From assembly GCA_934376955.1 (NCBI GenBank), contig CAKRPJ010000009.1, positions 17,083 through 81,082 on the forward strand: a stretch of 64,000 bases of DNA. The letters are read 5' to 3'. This DNA comes from CAKRPJ01 sp934376955. GTDB lineage: Bacteria > Bacillota > Clostridia > Lachnospirales > Lachnospiraceae. Both the position numbers and the translations under genes were made by a program. Of this stretch, positions 1 to 6,925 are shown piece after piece; within the stretch, counting starts at the first letter, position 1, and each line of letters begins with the position of its first letter. The notes beneath the pieces were generated by a model. It saw nothing but the letters and a program-made list of their open reading frames with translations, searched no databases and had not been told where the DNA came from.

Positions 1-2
1 TT

Positions 3-1058
3 ACATACACCTTTGGAGATGAAAATGAGATCCTTGATGGCAGTGTGATCCATACTTGGCTTGGCATGGAAGGCAGCCGTCCGGTGCTTGATGAGAGTCT
101 TGCCGCTTCTTATGTAAAAGAGCTGGCAGGAAAGAGAGATACAGCTTATCGGGAGAAGACCCTTAAAACATCTTACGGCCCGGTCGTGACGATCACAAAA
201 GGAAACTATGGCTGGAGGATCGATCAGAAAAAGGAAACAGAGGAGCTTCTCGCCATCGTAAGGGCGGGAGAGCAGAAGACAAGAGAGCCGGAATATCTGC
301 AGAAGGCTGCGAGCCACGGAGCAAATGATTACGGTGATACTTATGTGGAGATCAATCTGACGGCCCAGCATATCTACTTTTATAAGGATGGGAAGCTTCT
401 TGTGGAGTCAGATTTTGTGTCGGGAAATGAGGCACGCGGCTGGGCAACACCCGCCGGTGCGTATCCGTTAACCTACAAGCAGAGGAATGCAGTTCTGCGG
501 GGCGTGGGGTATGCGACACCGGTATCCTACTGGATGCCCTTTAACGGGGGGATCGGCCTCCATGACGCATCCTGGAGAGGAAGCTTCGGAGGAAGCATCT
601 ATAAGACCGGTGGTTCTCATGGCTGCATCAACCTGCCGCCAAAGACAGCAAAAACGATCTTTGAGAATATCAAAGCCGGAGATCCGGTTCTTTGCTATCA
701 CTTAAGCGGAACGGAATCCAAAAAGAGCAGCCGGGCAGAGTCAACAAAGCAGGAGCCGACGACGGCAGCCCCGGAAACAACCGCTCCCACAGAAACACCG
801 CAAACCACCGCACCGGCGGAAACCGTTCCGGAAACAAAGCCGGATAAGCCTGCTTCCGGGGCGGTTGGGCCCGGAGCAGAAAATATACCGACAGAAACAA
901 GTCCGCAGGAAACACCGGCCTCTCCGATCGAGACAAGACCGGTTGGCCCGGGCGCATCGGCTCCCTCCGGCGGTGATAAAGAAGGAATCGGCCCGGGCTT
1001 TGATACACCGGCGCCGGACGGGACAGAGGCCCCCGTTGGGCCGGGCTATGAGCCGTAG
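3..1058 (+). CDS. L,D-transpeptidase (YkuD family), 5' end outside window
   Basis: This is the C-terminal part of a secreted or cell-wall L,D-transpeptidase, which forms 3-3 cross-links in peptidoglycan. The reading frame is open from base 3 with no convincing start, so the gene begins upstream. The first ~100 visible residues look like the putative peptidoglycan-binding region that precedes YkuD domains in clostridial enzymes. The YkuD catalytic motif is clear: a His in GLHDAS, then SHGCIN with the nucleophilic Cys. After the domain comes a ~100-residue Pro/Thr/Glu-rich tail with four V/IGPG motifs, the last just before the stop. The tail is probably a wall-spanning or disordered extension; that is inference. 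Confidence 0.9.
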   Translation, partial: TYTFGDENEILDGSVIHTWLGMEGSRPVLDESLAASYVKELAGKRDTAYREKTLKTSYGPVVTITKGNYGWRIDQKKETEELLAIVRAGEQKTREPEYLQKAASHGANDYGDTYVEINLTAQHIYFYKDGKLLVESDFVSGNEARGWATPAGAYPLTYKQRNAVLRGVGYATPVSYWMPFNGGIGLHDASWRGSFGGSIYKTGGSHGCINLPPKTAKTIFENIKAGDPVLCYHLSGTESKKSSRAESTKQEPTTAAPETTAPTETPQTTAPAETVPETKPDKPASGAVGPGAENIPTETSPQETPASPIETRPVGPGASAPSGGDKEGIGPGFDTPAPDGTEAPVGPGYEP

Positions 1059-1070
1059 GATACCTTGCAT

Positions 1071-2132
1071 CTAACGTCCGAACAGCCTTGCCGCGTCCAT
1101 CAGGGCCTGCATATTGCAGGCCGGAGTATTGACCGGCATCTGACAGCCGGAGGTAAGAATATAGCCGTGGGCCGAGCCACGCCCCTTTTCGATGCAGTCC
1201 TTTGCCGAGTGCAGGACATCCTGAGGCGTACCGTAGCGCATGACCTCTACAGGAGGAACATTTCCCTGTATGCACATGTGAGGGCCGAGGACAGCCTTTG
1301 CTTCCGCGAGGTCTTCCACGTTATCCAGACCGAAGGTACCGATGCCTGTAGTATTTAAAAGATCCCAGAGTCCTCGGCTCGTGCCGCAGATATGCAGGCC
1401 GCAGCCACGGCCCTGGGATTTTATATAATCAACATTTTTCTGAAAGTAGGGAAGGGAAAACTCCCTGTACTGTTCGACGCTGATCAAGGCAGTAGAGCTC
1501 ACGGGATCCGCAAAACCGATGCCGACCTCCAGATCAATGAGCCGTTTGATATAGCGGTTGTTGTTTTCAACGATGACCTCCATGAGCTGTTTGATCTTTT
1601 CCGGTTTTTTGATCATGCCCATGAGAAGGTATTCGGTGCCGAGCACCATCGCGGCGATCGTGAAGGGGCCTGTGACAGTTCCACTTACAGGAACCTGACT
1701 GCCAAGCTTTTTCTTTACCATTTTAAGGCCGTCAAGAATAATAGGAAGCCGTCCGTCCTTTTCCACATCCACCAGACGGGCTTCATCTATGGTCTTTAAG
1801 GTCAGGGCAGGTTTTTTTAACTGGGCAATATTGTCCGGTGAATATTTGATCTCCGATCCCATTGCCTCTGCCATACCCCGGAGGGTGGTAGAGAGGCCCA
1901 CGCCGTCTGAATGGAAATTTGCAAACAGCCATTCCTCCAGCTGACACATTTTTTCGGAGGAGTGGTAATACTCATCAATGGGGATCCCCAGCATGGGAGC
2001 CATAGTCTCTCCTGTATCAAGGCAGCAGGGGATACGATCGATCTCTTTTCCGGCATCAAAAAGACGGCTCCGCTCTATGGGGGTCAGCTCATCCTTCGGT
2101 ATTTCAAGTCCGTGAAGGTATTGTTCTATCAT
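1071..2132 (-). CDS. UroD-family corrinoid methyltransferase (MtaA/CmuA-like)
   Basis: 353 residues of the uroporphyrinogen decarboxylase/MtaA superfamily. Members in this context move methyl groups between a substrate, a corrinoid protein and a C1 carrier, and do not make haem. The zinc-binding pattern of the methyltransferase branch is present: His247-x-Cys249 in LHICG and a distal Cys330 in TSGCQ. It is the last gene of a five-gene minus-strand operon and its start overlaps the stop of the corrinoid-protein gene by 4 bases (ATGA), which indicates translational coupling. The substrate cannot be read from the sequence. A methoxylated aromatic or a methylamine-like compound is possible, but this is inference. 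Confidence 0.85.
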   Translation of the reverse strand: MIEQYLHGLEIPKDELTPIERSRLFDAGKEIDRIPCCLDTGETMAPMLGIPIDEYYHSSEKMCQLEEWLFANFHSDGVGLSTTLRGMAEAMGSEIKYSPDNIAQLKKPALTLKTIDEARLVDVEKDGRLPIILDGLKMVKKKLGSQVPVSGTVTGPFTIAAMVLGTEYLLMGMIKKPEKIKQLMEVIVENNNRYIKRLIDLEVGIGFADPVSSTALISVEQYREFSLPYFQKNVDYIKSQGRGCGLHICGTSRGLWDLLNTTGIGTFGLDNVEDLAEAKAVLGPHMCIQGNVPPVEVMRYGTPQDVLHSAKDCIEKGRGSAHGYILTSGCQMPVNTPACNMQALMDAARLFGR

Positions 2133-2779
2133 GACAGGATTCCTTTCAGCTCTTTCATTTTTCTCACAGCGGAGGCTGCATCAACAGTGTAAGCGTCAGC
2201 ACCGATCTCGTCGGCAAATTTCTGAGAAACGGGGCCGCCTCCGATCATTACCTTATACTTATCCCTGATATTTCTTTCTTTTAAATGGTCGATGACCGTC
2301 TTCATGCCGGGCATGGTGGTGGTCATCAGAGTGGAGAGGCAGATAAAATCACAATGCTCTTTTTCTGCCGTATCGATAAAACGATCCAAAGGAACGTCCC
2401 GGCCCAGATCGATGACCTCAAAGCCGGCGGATTCCGACATGATCTTCACCAGATTCTTTCCGATATCGTGGGTATCCCCTTCTACAACACCGATGACGAG
2501 GCGGATCCGTTCTTTGTTTTCTTCTTTTTTGATGTGGGGCCGTAAAATATCAAGACCTGCGTTTAACGCGAAGGAGGCGGTAAGCACCTCAGGGAGGAAA
2601 TATTCCCCTTCTTCATAAAGGGTGCCGACCCGATCCATGCCCGGGATCAGACCGCAGTTAATGGTCTCGGCGGCATCGATACCCTGACGGAGCGACTGCT
2701 CACATAATTCTTCTACGGCTTCGTCTTCCATTTCAACCACATTGTCACTGATCTGTTGGAAAAGATCTTCTTTATTCAT
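2129..2779 (-). CDS. Corrinoid (B12-binding) methyltransferase protein, MtaC/MtbC type
   Basis: 216-residue methyl carrier protein of the MtaC/MtbC/MttC type. Residues ~1-90 form the helical cap domain and ~90-210 the Rossmann-like cobalamin-binding domain. The base-on/His-off signature is intact: DTHDIGKN with the cobalt-ligating His104, a SxL motif (LSTLM), and the distal GGGP loop. In the family, the protein carries Co(I)/methyl-Co(III) between two methyltransferases. Its start overlaps the end of the RACo-like gene by 8 bases, and it is followed directly by the UroD-family gene, so carrier, activator and methyltransferases are made together. Confidence 0.93.
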   Translation of the reverse strand: MNKEDLFQQISDNVVEMEDEAVEELCEQSLRQGIDAAETINCGLIPGMDRVGTLYEEGEYFLPEVLTASFALNAGLDILRPHIKKEENKERIRLVIGVVEGDTHDIGKNLVKIMSESAGFEVIDLGRDVPLDRFIDTAEKEHCDFICLSTLMTTTMPGMKTVIDHLKERNIRDKYKVMIGGGPVSQKFADEIGADAYTVDAASAVRKMKELKGILS

Positions 2780-4370
2780 GTTTATTCTCCTTTGCTTTTA
2801 TCGGAAATGCCATACATTGTGCAAATATCTGTTCATATCCCTTTGTGGTCACAAGATCGATGTGGTCGATCTGCTTTGCAAGATGCTCCATTTTTCTTCG
2901 TTCTTTTTCAGATAAAAGAGCCATAACGGCGCCGGTTTTTGAGGTATTTCCCGCATACAGGATACGGTCGGAGAGACACTCCGGAAGCAGGCCGATGCCG
3001 GTCAGGGAGGAGACCGGAAGATGGCTGCCGAATTGTCCGGCAACGATGACAAGATCGAGCTCCTCCATGGATATCCCCGCTTCCCTGAGCAGAACGGTGA
3101 AGCCGGAAAGGATCGCTCCCTTTGCCAGCTGTACCTGACGGATATCCTCCTGGGTGACGGAAATTTCCGGCGTGCCGCAAAGAACAGCCTTCCTTCGTGA
3201 GCCGTCCGGGATCAAAAGCCTTGGCTCCGGTTGGAGCTCACATGATACAAAAGCACCTGTCTTTTTTATATATCCGCCTTTTATAAGCTCACGCACGGAG
3301 GCTAAGATCCCGCTTCCGCAAAGACCGGAGGGCGGTGCATCGCCGATGGTATTTAACATGACGGTGCGGTCGATCAGAACATCCTCCACGGCACCCTCGG
3401 CAGCCCGCATCCCGCAGCTGATGTTCATTCCCTCCAGAGCAGGTCCCGCGGCACAGGAGCATCCGAGGATCCGTCCGCCATGTGTCAGAAGGATCTCTCC
3501 GTTTGTACCGATATCGATAAAAAGAACGGTTCTTGTCTCCTCAAACAGACGGCAGGCAGTGGCGCCGGCGGTGATATCTCCTCCAAGATAGGCAGAGATC
3601 TGCGGAAGACAGTAAAGGAGAGTATCTTTCCCGGCCTTCAAGCCGAGTGCTGCGGCTGAAACTGTTTTCGCCTCCGTAAAGACCGGCTGATAGGGAGAGC
3701 GACCGAGAGTCTCTGCATTTATTCCAAGCAACATGTGTGTCATACAGCAGTTGGCAGCAACGGAGATCCTTAGGATCTGCTCCGGAGAGATACCGGACTC
3801 ATTACACAGCCGGGAGATCAGGAGGTTCATGCAGCCGATTACGGCTGACTGAAGATCTGCCACAGCTTTTGCGCCATGCTCCATTTCGTAGCTGATACGG
3901 GTCAAAACGTCCTGCCCGTATATTTTCTGAGGGTTGATGTCCGATGCGGAGAAAAGCTCTTTTCCGCTTTTCAGATCCATCAGGGAGAGGGCGATCGTTG
4001 TGGTTCCGATATCGGCTGCGATCCCAAAGCCCTTTAGAGGATCCCGGTCAAATTCCGGGAGGAGGCCTCCGGTAAGGATCCGGTGGCCGGATTCCTTTTT
4101 GGAAAGCCGTATCGAGCAGTCTCCAAGTACCTTTGTCATACAGGAAAGACGTACTCCCCGTTTGATTTCTTCTTTGCCAAGGAGCCGCAGCTCATCCGGC
4201 GTGATCTCGGAGACAGTTCCGGAGAGGACGGTAACACGGCATTTTCCGCACAGCCCGCGCCCACCGCAGGGACTTTCGGAAAAAGCGTTCCCGGAGAGCA
4301 GGGCATTCAGCAGAATACAGCCGGAGCGGCAGGCAAAGGAGCCGCCGCCTTCTATATTAATTGTCGGCAT
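2772..4370 (-). CDS. RACo-type reductive activator of corrinoid protein (2Fe-2S + ASKHA, DUF4445)
   Basis: 532 residues. The N-terminal ~85 residues are a plant-type 2Fe-2S ferredoxin domain with Cys35, Cys41, Cys44 and Cys77 (C-x5-C-x2-C...C). The rest is an ASKHA ATPase domain: phosphate-binding GFGIAADIGTTT near residue 115 and FIDIGTNGE near 245. Family role: ATP-dependent reduction of inactivated Co(II) corrinoid protein back to Co(I). It lies directly upstream of its presumed client, the corrinoid protein, and overlaps the preceding UroD-family gene by 14 bases. Length and domain order match known RACo proteins. Confidence 0.92.
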   Translation of the reverse strand: MPTINIEGGGSFACRSGCILLNALLSGNAFSESPCGGRGLCGKCRVTVLSGTVSEITPDELRLLGKEEIKRGVRLSCMTKVLGDCSIRLSKKESGHRILTGGLLPEFDRDPLKGFGIAADIGTTTIALSLMDLKSGKELFSASDINPQKIYGQDVLTRISYEMEHGAKAVADLQSAVIGCMNLLISRLCNESGISPEQILRISVAANCCMTHMLLGINAETLGRSPYQPVFTEAKTVSAAALGLKAGKDTLLYCLPQISAYLGGDITAGATACRLFEETRTVLFIDIGTNGEILLTHGGRILGCSCAAGPALEGMNISCGMRAAEGAVEDVLIDRTVMLNTIGDAPPSGLCGSGILASVRELIKGGYIKKTGAFVSCELQPEPRLLIPDGSRRKAVLCGTPEISVTQEDIRQVQLAKGAILSGFTVLLREAGISMEELDLVIVAGQFGSHLPVSSLTGIGLLPECLSDRILYAGNTSKTGAVMALLSEKERRKMEHLAKQIDHIDLVTTKGYEQIFAQCMAFPIKAKENKHE

Positions 4371-5382
4371 GATAAACCTCTTTCATATATTTTAAGATCG
4401 CCTGTTCATTTTTTAGGGGGGTCTTCATTCCGAGCCCACAGGCCGGGGCAACGATGTCCACACCGTTTTTCAGGCAGTGCTTTGTCAGCTCGCAGATCTT
4501 TTCCGTATCACTAAATTCCAAACTGTAGGTGCTTATATTTCCCATAATGACATGGGAGGGAAGCTGTTCTCTGGCCTGCCTCATGGAGACCACGGCATCG
4601 AAGCTTAAAGCGTGACTGCGGATCTTTGCCGCCTCCTCATAGACCGGATCCATGTGGCCGCAGATATGGACGATCGTTCCGGCATTTGCTTCACGAAAAG
4701 CGTCTGTGAGCCGGTTAAGGCATGGGACGGCAAATTCTTCAAAATAACGCGGGCCTAAGATCTCACCGGTGCCGCTGGGGTCGGAGATCGCAATACAGTC
4801 TGCTCCGGCCCGGATCTGAGCCAGTCCGTAACGCAGAAGCTCACCAGTGACAAAATCCAGAAATGTATGGGCTTCCTCCTTCTTTTTCCGCAGCTCACGG
4901 TAAAACACCATAGGCTCGATCAGGGAGGAGGCGGTGCTGATGGGCCCTGTCAGGTTGCCGATAACGGGAAGCGTAGGACAAGTACTTTTTAAGATCGACA
5001 ACGCCTCAAGGACAGTGCGGCATCTGCCTCTTGTCAGGTCAAGTGGAGTGAGATTTGGATATTCGCTGACTGAGCGGATCACATAGCCCGTTACCCTGGG
5101 CTCGATGGTGCTGCTTCCCAGATCACAGGGAGCTCCCATTCCTTCGGCTTCGACAGTCATGCAGAAGGGAACGCCGACATTTTCAAAGCAGCCGGTCTCA
5201 TAGACGGTTTTTGCCAGAGCAGCCATCTGTCCGGCATCCTTATGGGCATCGGGAAGCCGGATGCCGCAGGCCTCCATAATGTCCGAGGTTACCATATTCA
5301 TCATTCCGCCGGGACAGATGCAGGCAGGGCGGTCGGCGTGTCCTTTTTTTAGGATCGTTAAAAGGCGTTCTTTTTCTGTCAT
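4357..5382 (-). CDS. UroD-family methyltransferase (MtaA-like), second paralogue
   Basis: 341 residues, UroD/MtaA superfamily. Zinc ligands are visible at His239-x-Cys241 (VHICG) and Cys315 (APACG). The canonical motifs SDPSG and NLTGP of this superfamily are present. It is clearly divergent from the 353-residue paralogue at the end of the operon, so the two may act at the two ends of the methyl transfer: substrate to corrinoid, and corrinoid to tetrahydrofolate or a thiol. That division is inference. It overlaps the upstream gene by 4 bases (ATGA) and the downstream RACo-like gene by 14. Confidence 0.85.
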   Translation of the reverse strand: MTEKERLLTILKKGHADRPACICPGGMMNMVTSDIMEACGIRLPDAHKDAGQMAALAKTVYETGCFENVGVPFCMTVEAEGMGAPCDLGSSTIEPRVTGYVIRSVSEYPNLTPLDLTRGRCRTVLEALSILKSTCPTLPVIGNLTGPISTASSLIEPMVFYRELRKKKEEAHTFLDFVTGELLRYGLAQIRAGADCIAISDPSGTGEILGPRYFEEFAVPCLNRLTDAFREANAGTIVHICGHMDPVYEEAAKIRSHALSFDAVVSMRQAREQLPSHVIMGNISTYSLEFSDTEKICELTKHCLKNGVDIVAPACGLGMKTPLKNEQAILKYMKEVYHADN

Positions 5383-6254
5383 GTCGTCTCCTTTAATATA
5401 AGCTCATGAAATTCAGTGGATGGATATTGAAGCTTCGGGCAGGAGCTGCCGCCAAAGCGTATGTCTCCCCGCAGCTGTAGGGCGGCTTCGCTGTAGGGGA
5501 TGGCTTCATTAAACAGATGGATTTTCCATGAAGCCAGCCCGGAAGACGTCAGGGAGAGGGCCGTTTTCGGGCAGAGAAGGAAAAGCGTGCTTCTGTCTAA
5601 GAGATGGTCAGCCGCTCTAAGAAAGGGCAGAGTGAACTCCCTTGCCACCATTCCGGAGAGTCTGGGGCCGAGAAGGGAGGGGGCTCCGATAGGGTCAGAG
5701 AAGCTCAGGATCCCGGCGCCGGCAGCCTCTGCAAGCCGCATAAGCTCCAACAGCTCCTTTCCGATACGGTTTAATATGGTAAATAGCTGCTCGGGCTGCT
5801 TTAAAAGAGAACGGAGCAGAACCTCGGAGGGGATCAGACAGTCTAAGATCGTGAGAGGGCCTGAGACCTGAAAGAGGACATTTTCTCCATAGGCCCTTAG
5901 AAGATGGCAGGCCTCCAGAGTTTCCCGGATCCGCGTTACCGTAAGATCAAGAGAGGGAAGCTCATAGATCAGCTCATTTAGTGTTAAAAAGCGTGCTTTT
6001 TTAGGCCGGGAAGCGGAAAGTGCATTTCCCGTTTGGATATCCGCACCGTAGCCCTCAGCCTCCAGTGTATGACAGAAGGGCAGCAGGCAGTAGGAGGAAG
6101 CACTCCTTTTTCGTACCCACAGGGCGGCATCTGCCATTTTATCGGCATTTTGATAGAGCTTAATATAATCGCTGCCGGATCCTTCCGGCATCTCCTTCAG
6201 TACCTGTAAAAATGTGTCATTACCGCAGGGCGGTTCAGAAAATCGTGTCATCAT
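5379..6254 (-). CDS. Short, degenerate UroD-family protein
   Basis: 291 residues and the first gene of the corrinoid operon. It aligns with its neighbour by eye (TLEAEGYGAD, FSDPIGAPSLLGPR, VSGPLT) but is ~50 residues shorter, mostly at the N-terminus. The zinc motif HxC is altered: position 226 is Leu where the His should be (FLLCPK), while Cys228 and a distal Cys (GSSCP) remain. It is therefore either a non-catalytic partner of the methyltransferases or an enzyme with altered metal ligation. The frame is intact and uses the same coupled start/stop arrangement as its neighbours, so it is not an obvious pseudogene. Two adjacent ATG codons could start it. Confidence 0.75.
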   Translation of the reverse strand: MMTRFSEPPCGNDTFLQVLKEMPEGSGSDYIKLYQNADKMADAALWVRKRSASSYCLLPFCHTLEAEGYGADIQTGNALSASRPKKARFLTLNELIYELPSLDLTVTRIRETLEACHLLRAYGENVLFQVSGPLTILDCLIPSEVLLRSLLKQPEQLFTILNRIGKELLELMRLAEAAGAGILSFSDPIGAPSLLGPRLSGMVAREFTLPFLRAADHLLDRSTLFLLCPKTALSLTSSGLASWKIHLFNEAIPYSEAALQLRGDIRFGGSSCPKLQYPSTEFHELILKETT

Positions 6255-6277
6255 GAAGACTCCTTTATATATAGAAA

Positions 6278-6307
6278 ATCATAGCATTATCTATCAAAAA
6301 AGTCTAA
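6278..6307 (-). promoter_or_regulatory. Candidate sigma-A promoter of the corrinoid operon
   Basis: Read on the minus strand: TTAGAC, 18 bases, TATGAT, about 25 bases upstream of the start of the first operon gene, with AAAGGAG as ribosome site. Found by eye only. Confidence 0.45.
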
Positions 6308-6347
6308 TTGAAAAAAACTATCGGGATCAGTTTTCATGATATTTTTA

Positions 6348-6376
6348 TTGACAAAACGGAAAAAATGGATTATATT
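6348..6376 (+). promoter_or_regulatory. Sigma-A promoter of rpsO-pnp
   Basis: A consensus TTGACA at 6348-6353 and TATATT at 6371-6376 are separated by exactly 17 bases. Transcription would start near 6384 and give a ~90-nt leader before rpsO. Confidence 0.8.
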
Positions 6377-6384
6377 CATAACGT

Positions 6385-6474
6385 GTGTTTAATACGCCGG
6401 CACCCGGTCAACGGACAACTCCGACCGAGACTTAGTGTACGGTGAGAATTAATTTATTTAAGGAGGAAATCAAA
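6385..6474 (+). promoter_or_regulatory. rpsO 5' leader, possible S15-binding autoregulatory element
   Basis: GC-rich leader between the promoter and the rpsO ribosome site (AGGAGG at 6461-6466). A short stacked hairpin (CGGT/ACCG outside CGGA/TCCG, 6407-6430 region) can be drawn. S15 represses its own mRNA through leader structures in several bacterial groups, each with a different fold, so this is a plausible but unproven regulator. Confidence 0.35.
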
Positions 6475-6741
6475 ATGATTTCAAAGGAAAAGAAAGCAGC
6501 TATCATCGCTGAGTACGGCAGAAAAGAAGGAGATACAGGTTCACCGGAGGTTCAGATCGCAATTCTTACAGCAAGAATCGCTGAGCTCACTGAGCATTTA
6601 AAGACAAACCCGAAGGATCATCACTCCAGACGTGGTCTGCTTATGATGGTAGGTCAGAGACGTGGTCTTCTTGCATACCTTAAGAAAACAGATCTGGAAG
6701 GATACCGTGCTCTTATCGAGAAGTTAGGCATCAGAAAGTAA
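6475..6741 (+). CDS. rpsO: 30S ribosomal protein S15
   Basis: 88 residues starting MISKEKK, the usual length for S15. It binds 16S rRNA in the central domain of the small subunit. The start at ATG 6475 is fixed by AGGAGG at 6461-6466; an in-frame GTG at 6442 would add eleven residues not found in the family and has no ribosome site. Family motifs [11 protein letters not shown] and [15 protein letters not shown] are visible. It is followed by a hairpin and then pnp, the classical rpsO-pnp pairing. Confidence 0.97.
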   Translation: MISKEKKAAIIAEYGRKEGDTGSPEVQIAILTARIAELTEHLKTNPKDHHSRRGLLMMVGQRRGLLAYLKKTDLEGYRALIEKLGIRK

Positions 6742-6752
6742 TTACAAAGCTT

Positions 6753-6790
6753 AAGGGTGGGGCAGCAGCTTGTTCCCACCCTTATATTTT
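6753..6790 (+). terminator. Terminator or attenuator between rpsO and pnp
   Basis: Stem AAGGGTGGG / CCCACCCTT (6753-6761 and 6775-6783) with an 11-13-base loop, followed by a T-rich run (ATATTTTAT). It probably ends part of the rpsO transcription; no separate strong pnp promoter was found, so read-through is likely. Confidence 0.65.
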
Positions 6791-6816
6791 ATGTGCCTGA
6801 GGCTGTAAAATTAATG

Positions 6817-6892
6817 GCGGAAGAAACATCCGAGACCGCTAAAGGGTACATGAGCAGATCGTGTACGGTTTAGTAGTTTCGGCTTCTTCTGC
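6817..6892 (+). promoter_or_regulatory. Long structured hairpin in the pnp leader
   Basis: Four successive stems nest into one long hairpin: GCGGAAGAA/TTCTTCTGC, CCGAGAC/GTTTCGG, CTAAA/TTTAG and GTACA/TGTAC. It sits ~30 bases upstream of the pnp start. In enterobacteria PNPase represses itself through an RNase III-cut leader duplex. A similar role here is inference from position and shape only. Confidence 0.65.
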
Positions 6893-6925
6893 TGGTATTA
6901 AACAATAAGAAAAGGAGACGAAACC

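Noticed and set aside
670..1275. 201-codon open frame opposite the L,D-transpeptidase tail
   Set aside because: It is antisense to a clear protein tail rich in repeats and has no ribosome site or family features; the composition of the repeat-rich tail keeps the frame open.
5379..6254. Pseudogene call for the short UroD-family gene
   Set aside because: The frame is intact, tightly coupled and keeps most family motifs; only the His ligand and part of the N-terminus are missing.
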